DNA from: JBPEXY01 sp052031065
Lineage (GTDB): Bacteria > Pseudomonadota > Gammaproteobacteria > Immundisolibacterales > Immundisolibacteraceae
Direction of reading: 5' to 3'
Length of the DNA stretch: 29,929 bases
NCBI GenBank assembly: GCA_052031065.1
Contig: JBPEXY010000113.1
Span: 1 to 29,929, forward strand
This document shows positions 23,892 to 29,929 of this stretch, piece by piece. The notes under the pieces are model-generated. The model had not been told where the DNA came from and made no database searches. It saw nothing but the letters and a program-made list of their open reading frames with translations. The translations under genes were made by a program, and so were the position numbers. Each line of letters starts with the position of its first letter. The first letter of the stretch is position 1.

Positions 23892-24962
23892 TCAGCTCAT
23901 GTCCCTGCCAATATGCGTGACTGCACGACGCGCACCTGAAGCGCCGTCGCCAGTAGCAGTCTGATTAGCAAAAAGATAATCATCCTCGCGCTTGGCGGCG
24001 CCAGCAAGGCCAATGCTTTTCGCCGCATAGTAAAAGGTAAAAACGTCAGCCGGGGCGATTTCGAGCTGTTCCGAAATAAAAATAAGAGACATCGGCTCCC
24101 GCACCCATAGCGATGCGATACGAATGGCGTGGGGAATCACCAACAAGCGGGTGAAGTTCGGCCAACAGCGCAAATAGTAGCGGGCATAGGGATCAGTATT
24201 GGTGGGCAGTTGCCCCCTTGCCGTCCAGACCGCCAGTTTCCATGACATCGCGGTAACGGGCTCCACGTCGCTGTAGCTTTCAAGCCTGGTCATGGCCGCC
24301 CGCTCCTCCGCTACTGACAGCCCATGCACCGTTACCAGTCCTTGTACCTGCTCCTGGTGGGCAAGCTCCATCAGCAAAGTCGACTGCACGGAGACGGCTA
24401 CCAGCCCGTCACGAGGTAAAATCAGCAGCTCGCCGCCTTCTTTAAATTTCAATGAAACCGGTCTGGAAACGTCGACGGCCCTCTCACAGGCGGCACGAAA
24501 AAGGGCCAGTACCGTCTCGCTATCCTTAAAATTGTATATTTTGAGCGTTGAGTCCTTATCCCTTCTACCGGTAGCCAGCGCTGGTGAAAACACCATATCC
24601 GCACCGTGTCGACTGCCGGCCATGGTGTCGTTAGCGGATTCTTTTGCATGGTTGATTGCCCAGTGAATTGCCTCAATGAGGGCCACTTCCATAATTGGTT
24701 TGGGCACCCAGATCACATCATCCAGATCTGGGCGTTGGCGCGATAGCACAATCGTTGGAAAATTCCTGTAGCGAGCCCTGAACTCCATCCAGACCGATTC
24801 ATCCCCATCAATATCGGCAACAAACGCCTGCGCTTTCTGGACTTCAACGACCTGACAGAGATCATCAGCGATCTCCAGCAAAAAGGAGCGGAGCCGGGAC
24901 TGCGCCCGGCTGGATAACCCAACAATGGCTAACGGAAGGAGCGTTGTGACCTTATTTGTCAA
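23892..24962 (-). CDS. Receiver-like (degenerate) protein with uncharacterised C-terminal region
   Basis: I do not recognise this 356-residue protein as a named family. Residues 8-105 look like a response-regulator receiver fold: strand LPLAIVGLSS, strand FVADIDG with Asp50 at the phosphoacceptor place, strand TIVLSR with Ser74, and VPKPI with Lys88-Pro89. The acidic pair normally at the end of strand 1 is missing (GLSS), so metal-dependent phosphorylation is doubtful. After a linker come a mixed alpha/beta region (about 138-235) and a C-terminal segment (about 258-320, RCWPNF, REPMSL, VFTFYYAAKSIGL) that could be a winged-helix or helical output domain. The start is a TTG at 24962, 15 bases after serC. 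Context suggests an input or output partner of the kinase-GTPase encoded next. Confidence 0.7.
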   Translation of the reverse strand: MTNKVTTLLPLAIVGLSSRAQSRLRSFLLEIADDLCQVVEVQKAQAFVADIDGDESVWMEFRARYRNFPTIVLSRQRPDLDDVIWVPKPIMEVALIEAIHWAINHAKESANDTMAGSRHGADMVFSPALATGRRDKDSTLKIYNFKDSETVLALFRAACERAVDVSRPVSLKFKEGGELLILPRDGLVAVSVQSTLLMELAHQEQVQGLVTVHGLSVAEERAAMTRLESYSDVEPVTAMSWKLAVWTARGQLPTNTDPYARYYLRCWPNFTRLLVIPHAIRIASLWVREPMSLIFISEQLEIAPADVFTFYYAAKSIGLAGAAKREDDYLFANQTATGDGASGARRAVTHIGRDMS

Positions 24963-24977
24963 CCTAGACCAATCCGT

Positions 24978-26060
24978 TCAACCGTGATGGCGGCTGAATT
25001 CGCCCATGAACTCAACCAGCGCTCTGACACCAGCTTCCGGCATGGCGTTGTAGATACTGGCACGCATGCCGCCGACCGACCGATGCCCCTTGAGGTTGAC
25101 CAGCCCGGCCTTCTGAGCCTGCTGCAGGAACTCACCGTCAAGTTCTGCATCAGCCAGGGTAAAGGGAACATTCATCCTTGAGCGACTGGCAACTTCAGTG
25201 GGACAGTGATAGAAATCATCTTGCTCAATGGCATCGTAGAGGAGCTGGGCCTTGGCAATGTTCTGTTCTTCCACCACCGTTAAGCCGCCCTGCTCTAACA
25301 GATGCCGAAACACCAGCCCGGCAATGTAAATCGAAAAAGTTGGCGGCGTGTTGTAACAGGAGTCGTTGTCGGCGTGGGGCTGATAATCCATCATCGTCGG
25401 CGTTCCGGCTCGCGCATGGCCGATCAGGTCCTCACGCACGATCACTACCGCCATACCCGCCGGCCCAATGTTTTTCTGCGCTCCGGCATAGAGCACACCA
25501 AAGCGGGAGATATCCACCGGTCGCGAGAGGATATTACTGGATGCATCACACACCAGCGGCACGTCGCCACTATCAGGAAGGTAATGAAACTCAGTACCGA
25601 AAATGGTGTTGTTGGACGTAAAATGAAGGTAGGCCGCACCGCCATCCAGCTCTAACTCGTCCTGGGTGGGGATACGACTGAAATTCTCCTCAGCACTGCT
25701 GGCGACGATATTGACCTGAGCATAGCGTTTAGCCTCTGCAATCGCCTTTTTTGACCAGCTACCGGTATTGATGTAATCAGCAGACGCCTTATCGCGCAGC
25801 AGATTCAACGGCACCATGCTGAATTGCGCTGTGGCCCCACCCTGCAGAAACAGTACCTTGTAATTCTCCGGTACAGCGAGCAGTTGGCGCAGGTCTGCTT
25901 CGGCCTGTTCGAGTATGGAAACAAAGGCCTTGCCACGATGGCTCATCTCCATCACCGACATGCCTTCATCACGCCACTCTAGCAGTTCAGCCTGTACCTG
26001 CTTCAGCACCGTTTCCGGAAGGGTTGCAGGACCGGCACTGAAATTAAACACTCTCGACAT
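24978..26060 (-). CDS. serC: Phosphoserine aminotransferase
   Basis: PLP enzyme converting 3-phosphohydroxypyruvate to phosphoserine, and also acting in pyridoxine synthesis in many gammaproteobacteria. The 360 residues match E. coli SerC (362): MSRVFNFSAGPATLPE at the start, EMSHRGKAF, FLQGGATAQF, the PLP lysine in YAGAQKNIGPAG (Lys196) and VGGMRASIYNAM near the end. The ATG at 26060 begins the conserved region; an upstream in-frame start at 26120 is not supported. A GGAG lies 10 bases before the ATG, which is somewhat far. It sits 112 bases after gyrA, the normal gammaproteobacterial order, but is separated from pheA by the signalling genes and serA. Confidence 0.97.
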   Translation of the reverse strand: MSRVFNFSAGPATLPETVLKQVQAELLEWRDEGMSVMEMSHRGKAFVSILEQAEADLRQLLAVPENYKVLFLQGGATAQFSMVPLNLLRDKASADYINTGSWSKKAIAEAKRYAQVNIVASSAEENFSRIPTQDELELDGGAAYLHFTSNNTIFGTEFHYLPDSGDVPLVCDASSNILSRPVDISRFGVLYAGAQKNIGPAGMAVVIVREDLIGHARAGTPTMMDYQPHADNDSCYNTPPTFSIYIAGLVFRHLLEQGGLTVVEEQNIAKAQLLYDAIEQDDFYHCPTEVASRSRMNVPFTLADAELDGEFLQQAQKAGLVNLKGHRSVGGMRASIYNAMPEAGVRALVEFMGEFSRHHG

Positions 26061-26172
26061 TGGAAATAGACTCCAGAAGGTTAACAGCCAGCCCCAGCCC
26101 CCGTCGCTCCCGGCCGCCAATAAAGATATTTTTGGTTACAACTTACTAAAAGGCTAAAAGCGGATTATTCAT

Positions 26173-28761
26173 TCACTCATCTTCGGAAGGCGGGCTGCGT
26201 TCATCATCACCCACCGACGCCGACTCACCGCTCTCTTCCACCACCAGGTCACCGGCATCTATCCTGGCCATACCCACCAGTTTTTCACCCTCATTCAGAC
26301 CAATAAGAGTCACTCCCTGGGTATTCCGACCCAGAACGGAAATGCTTTCCACCTGGGTTCGGATCAGCGTGCCAGCATCAGTAATCAACATCACCTCATC
26401 CTCATCAGCAACCGACAGGGCTGAGACCACCGCGCCATTTCGGTCAGAGGTCTGTATGGAAATGACCCCCTGACCACCACGACCGTAGCCGGGATAGTCA
26501 TCGATGACGGTCCGTTTTCCATAACCATTTTCGGTCGCGGTGAGGATGGTCCCATCGCCGGCGATGATCTGCGCGATCACCTTCTGCCCTGGCTTCAGAG
26601 TGATACCTTTAACGCCGCGAGCCGTACGCCCCATGGCACGGACCGCCTGCTCTGAAAACCGCAACACCTTGCCGGCATCGGTGAACAGCATCACATCATC
26701 ACTGCCATCAGTGATATTGACACCGATCAGGTGGTCACCATCGCGAAGATCGACCGCGATAATGCCGTTACTACGCGGGCGCGAAAAATTGGTTAAGGCT
26801 GTTTTTTTGACGATCCCGTTTTCGGTAGCAAAGAAGAGGAACTTGTCCTCATCGTAACCGCGCAAAGGCAAGACCGCGGTAATCTTCTCTTCTTCACCCA
26901 GTGAGAGCAGATTAACCATCGGTCGGCCACGACCACCGTGCCCGGCCTTGGGTAGTTCGTAAACCTTGCACCAGTAAGCCTTGCCCGCATTGGAAAAACT
27001 CAGCACCGTATCGTGAGTGCTGGCGACAAACATCTGGTCAACGACGTCTTCATCTTTGACCTTTGTCGCCGACCGACCGCGGCCACCACGCTTCTGGGTA
27101 CGGTACTCCTCCACCGGCTGCGATTTGATATAACCAGCGCGGGAGAGGGTCACCACCACGTCCTCCTCGGCGATCATATCCTCATAACTCATCGACAGCT
27201 TCTGCTGACGAATCACGGTGCGCCGTTCATCTGCGTACTGGTCACGCATCTCCAGCAGTTCGTCTCTGATCACCTGCAGCAGCCGGCTATCGCTGGACAG
27301 GATTTCCAGTAGTTCGCCGATCAACTCGAGCAGTTCGACGTACTCATCGCGGATTTTATCCTGCTCCAGGCCGGTGAGGCGCTGCAGACGCATATCAAGA
27401 ATACCCTGAGCCTGCCTGGGTGACAGACGATAACCATCTGCCTTGAGACCAAACTCGGCCCCCTCCGCCTCCCCGATGCCGGCATCTTCGTTGACCCGTT
27501 TCAATAGATCAGCCACCACACCCGGCTGCCAGGGGCGCTCAAGCAAACGGCTTTTCGCCTCATCACTACTCTTGGAAGCCCGGATTAATGCAATCACCTC
27601 ATCGATATTGGCCAGCGCAACTGCTAATCCTTCGAGAATATGCGCCCGCTCCCGCGCCTTACGCAGATCAAACAGCGTTCGGCGGCTGACCACTTCACGC
27701 CGATGGCGGACAAACTCATCGAGTATGCGCGGCAGACTGAGCAGTTCCGGCTTGCCGTTAACCAGCGCGACCATGTTGATGCCGAATACCGACTGCATCT
27801 GTGTCTGGCGGTAGAGATTGTTGAGGATCACCTCGCCCACCTCGCCACGACGTAACTCGATCACCGCACGCATACCATCCTTATCGGACTCATCGCGAAT
27901 TTCGCGGATACCTTCGAGTTTTTTATCCTTGACCAACTCGGCAATCCGCTCCAGCAGCATCGCCTTGTTGACCTGGTAGGGGAGCTCAGAGATGATGATG
28001 GCGCTGTTATCTTCCGTCACCTCAGCTTTTGCGCGAACGTAGATTTTGCCTCTGCCGGTACGATAGGCGTCACGAATACCTTCCGCACCATTGATCATCC
28101 CGCCGGTGGGAAAATCAGGACCCGGCAGGTGCTCCATCAGCCCATCCACGGAAATTTGCGGATTATCGATAAAGGCAATACAGGCGTTAATGGTTTCGAC
28201 GATATTGTGCGGCGCCATGTTGGTGGCCATACCAACTGCAATTCCGGTGGAACCGTTGATTAGCAGATTCGGCAGCCTGGAAGGCATCACCTGCGGCTCT
28301 GATTCGCTGCCATCGTAGTTGGGGATAAAGTTGACGGTCTCTTTATCCAGATCGGCCATCAGGTCATGGGCAAGGCGGGTTAAACGGATCTCCGTGTAAC
28401 GCATCGCCGCCGCTGAATCACCATCGACGGAGCCAAAATTACCCTGCCCATCCACCAGCATGTAGCGCATGGAAAAATCCTGCGCCATACGCACGATAGT
28501 GTCATAAACGGCGGAATCGCCATGGGGGTGATATTTACCGATAACATCACCGACCACACGCGCCGATTTTTTGTAAGCCTTGTTCCAGTCGTTGCCCATC
28601 CTGTTCATTGCAAACAGGACGCGCCGGTGAACCGGCTTGAGACCGTCGCGCACATCGGGCAGGGCGCGCCCGACAATCACGCTCATGGCATAGTCAAGGT
28701 AGGAGCTTTTTAGCTCATCCTCAATATTGGCGGATATCACTTCCCTGGCAAAATCTGTCAT
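26173..28761 (-). CDS. gyrA: DNA gyrase subunit A
   Basis: Breakage-reunion subunit of gyrase, which introduces negative supercoils with GyrB. The 862-residue protein has the catalytic Tyr122 (AAMRYTEIRL) and the quinolone-resistance region HPHGDSAVYDTIVRM with Ser83 and Asp87, the wild-type susceptible residues by E. coli numbering. The GyrA-box QKRGGRG needed for DNA wrapping lies at about residue 560, followed by the six-blade C-terminal pinwheel repeats. The protein ends in a Glu/Asp/Ser-rich acidic tail, as in E. coli. The ATG at 28761 follows AGGA with an 8-base gap. It lies between mtnA and serC, as in Pseudomonas. Confidence 0.98.
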   Translation of the reverse strand: MTDFAREVISANIEDELKSSYLDYAMSVIVGRALPDVRDGLKPVHRRVLFAMNRMGNDWNKAYKKSARVVGDVIGKYHPHGDSAVYDTIVRMAQDFSMRYMLVDGQGNFGSVDGDSAAAMRYTEIRLTRLAHDLMADLDKETVNFIPNYDGSESEPQVMPSRLPNLLINGSTGIAVGMATNMAPHNIVETINACIAFIDNPQISVDGLMEHLPGPDFPTGGMINGAEGIRDAYRTGRGKIYVRAKAEVTEDNSAIIISELPYQVNKAMLLERIAELVKDKKLEGIREIRDESDKDGMRAVIELRRGEVGEVILNNLYRQTQMQSVFGINMVALVNGKPELLSLPRILDEFVRHRREVVSRRTLFDLRKARERAHILEGLAVALANIDEVIALIRASKSSDEAKSRLLERPWQPGVVADLLKRVNEDAGIGEAEGAEFGLKADGYRLSPRQAQGILDMRLQRLTGLEQDKIRDEYVELLELIGELLEILSSDSRLLQVIRDELLEMRDQYADERRTVIRQQKLSMSYEDMIAEEDVVVTLSRAGYIKSQPVEEYRTQKRGGRGRSATKVKDEDVVDQMFVASTHDTVLSFSNAGKAYWCKVYELPKAGHGGRGRPMVNLLSLGEEEKITAVLPLRGYDEDKFLFFATENGIVKKTALTNFSRPRSNGIIAVDLRDGDHLIGVNITDGSDDVMLFTDAGKVLRFSEQAVRAMGRTARGVKGITLKPGQKVIAQIIAGDGTILTATENGYGKRTVIDDYPGYGRGGQGVISIQTSDRNGAVVSALSVADEDEVMLITDAGTLIRTQVESISVLGRNTQGVTLIGLNEGEKLVGMARIDAGDLVVEESGESASVGDDERSPPSEDE

Positions 28762-28944
28762 GCGTAACGTCCTGCCCCCTGCTTCAGCTACTGAGAATTA
28801 ACCGGCGTAATCAAACCGCCAGACACCTGGTTCAACTCCACCGCACGACCACAATCAGACGGCCCGTTGAGAGGTAAATTAAACAGAGAATCGGTGATTG
28901 CCTACAGGCGTGAGGAGAGCCCGGCGAGCATCACCGCAAAGATC

Positions 28945-28989
28945 AAAAAAAGCGTTTAATCAGCGCCTCGTTTAAGGGCGCAAATTGTA
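28945..28989 (-). promoter_or_regulatory. Candidate -10 element and U-tract hairpin upstream of gyrA
   Basis: On the minus strand TGCTACAAT forms an extended -10 element (TACAAT at 28989-28984) without a good -35. Just downstream, AGGCG-ctgattaaa-CGCTT and a run of seven T (28951-28945) form a weak intrinsic-terminator-like hairpin. The hairpin may simply end mtnA transcription, or may lie in the gyrA leader as an attenuator. The gyrA start is about 215 bases further on. Confidence 0.35.
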
Positions 28990-29045
28990 GCACGCGAGCC
29001 CCTGTTTTCGGCGGCATTTGACCACCCCCCGGCACAGATATTCAG

Positions 29046-29929
29046 TTAACCCAGCAGACGGGCAAGCTGACCCTCAAACGGTGGCTCGACCACACCTTTA
29101 TCAGTCACCAGAAGATCAACAAGAGCTGATGGCGTTACATCAAATACCGGATTCCAGGTTTCCACTCCCGCCGGCGCCAATTCAACGCCCTGCACCTCGA
29201 CGATTTCTGCACTGCCGCGCTGTTCAATTTCAATTCCGTCACCATTTACCAGCGACAGATCGACGGTAGACGACGGCGCCACGACCATGGTTCTGACGCC
29301 ATGCTCTCGGGCCAGTAGTGCGGCGTTATAAGTACCCACCTTGTTAGCAACGTCTCCATTCCCGGCGATCCGGTCTGCACCGACGATCAACCAGTCCACC
29401 ACGCCGCTGCGCATCAATGCCCCGATCGCTCCTTCAACGACCACACAGGGCACGATTCCCTCCTGCAACAGCTCCCAGGCGGTCAACCGCGATCCCTGCA
29501 GCCAGGGGCGGGTTTCACTTGCATAGACGCGGTTAATTTTGCTCTGCGAGCAGGCCCGTTTGATCACCCCGAGGGCTGTACCCACGCCACCGGTCGCCAG
29601 TCCGCCAGCATTACAGTGAGTAACAACAGCGGAGCCCGGGTCGATCCGATCAGCACCAAGCTGCGCCATCAACTGCCCCTGCTCAATATCCTCCTGGAGC
29701 AGTTGATCGGCCAAACCGAGCAGTTCCGCTTCCGCCACCTCCACAACTGTCGAGGCATCATTTGCTATCAATGCCTCGACCCGCTCTCTGACACGTGCAA
29801 GCACCCAGAACAGGTTTACCGCCGTTGGCCGGCTTGACGCTAGCAGGTCCAGTTTTAAACTGAAATGCCGTTGCCAAAGCGTAAGATCACCGACACTTTC
29901 AGCAGATGCCTCCCGCGCCGCCAGTACGG
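29046..29929 (-). CDS. mtnA: Methylthioribose-1-phosphate isomerase (N-terminus beyond the window)
   Basis: Isomerises methylthioribose-1-phosphate to methylthioribulose-1-phosphate in methionine salvage, recycling the methylthioadenosine made by spermidine synthase. About 293 residues are visible and the frame runs off the right edge. The visible part begins VLAAREASAES and includes SSRPTAVNLFWVLARVR, the catalytic cysteine in THCNAGGLATGG, ETRPWLQGSRLTAWEL, the catalytic Asp in VGADRIAGNGDVANKVGTY and APSSTVD. An internal GTG at 29804 is not the start, because the conserved RPTAVN segment lies upstream of it. Roughly 60-70 N-terminal residues are missing compared with the family. The mtnA-gyrA neighbourhood is common in gammaproteobacteria. 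Confidence 0.95.
   Translation of the reverse strand, partial: VLAAREASAESVGDLTLWQRHFSLKLDLLASSRPTAVNLFWVLARVRERVEALIANDASTVVEVAEAELLGLADQLLQEDIEQGQLMAQLGADRIDPGSAVVTHCNAGGLATGGVGTALGVIKRACSQSKINRVYASETRPWLQGSRLTAWELLQEGIVPCVVVEGAIGALMRSGVVDWLIVGADRIAGNGDVANKVGTYNAALLAREHGVRTMVVAPSSTVDLSLVNGDGIEIEQRGSAEIVEVQGVELAPAGVETWNPVFDVTPSALVDLLVTDKGVVEPPFEGQLARLLG

Noticed and set aside
26144..26158. CTTTTAG-CCTTTTAG near-duplicate between gyrA and serC
   Set aside because: It is too short and AT-rich to call a functional repeat.
29802..29804. GTG as the start of mtnA
   Set aside because: The conserved SSRPTAVNLFW segment and more lie upstream in the same open frame, so this codon is internal.
1..29929. 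tRNA, rRNA, CRISPR arrays, complete insertion sequences or prophage genes
   Set aside because: Read on both strands, none could be supported. There are no regularly spaced repeats, transposase or integrase motifs, or cloverleaf structures.

Overview
The window is chromosomal DNA from a gammaproteobacterium of moderate GC content. The main evidence is gene order. Read leftward on the minus strand, it runs mtnA - gyrA - serC - [three signalling genes] - serA - pheA - hisC - tyrA - aroA - cmk - rpsA. This is the gyrA-serC-pheA-hisC-tyrA-aroA-cmk-rpsA block known from Pseudomonas and relatives, with an extra insert. Protein sequences (S1, GyrA, SpeE, P-protein-type PheA) are also gammaproteobacterial in character. 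No genus can be named from the sequence alone.

Layout from left to right. Positions 1-662: the first codons of a DnaQ-type exonuclease and tag (3-methyladenine glycosylase I), both minus strand. Positions 663-1422: a poorly coding gap with a small tandem repeat. Positions 1423-3573: katG, plus strand. Positions 3636-7835: a phospholipase-D/cardiolipin-synthase-type gene and a polyamine operon (promoter, structured leader, speD, speE, ornithine/lysine decarboxylase), all minus strand. Positions 7926-11135: an orphan Rieske oxygenase alpha subunit and a divergent Baeyer-Villiger-type monooxygenase. Positions 11184-13346: a SulP transporter with STAS and cyclic-nucleotide-binding domains. Positions 13519-29929: the housekeeping block, ending leftward in a strong rpsA terminator.

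The housekeeping block makes serine (serA, serC) and takes the aromatic pathway from shikimate-3-phosphate to chorismate precursor (aroA) and on to Phe/Tyr (pheA, tyrA, hisC). It also supplies CMP kinase and ribosomal protein S1. The genes are tightly packed: pheA/hisC and tyrA/aroA share ATGA overlaps, hisC/tyrA overlap by 8 nt, and aroA/cmk by 1 nt.

The most notable content is the insert between serC and serA (21890-24962). It encodes a receiver-like protein with an uncharacterised C-terminal region, a single polypeptide joining a Hanks-type Ser/Thr kinase to an MglA/SRPRB-like small GTPase, and a Roadblock/LC7 protein of the kind that partners such GTPases. This looks like a compact kinase-GTPase-Roadblock signalling module riding in a biosynthetic operon. 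A second notable point is that PheA keeps an intact chorismate mutase domain, while the catalytic motifs of its prephenate dehydratase domain and the Phe-binding motifs of its ACT domain are replaced without any frame break. Further points are a class II EPSP synthase, a speD leader with mutually exclusive pairings, and a Rieske alpha subunit with no visible partner subunits.
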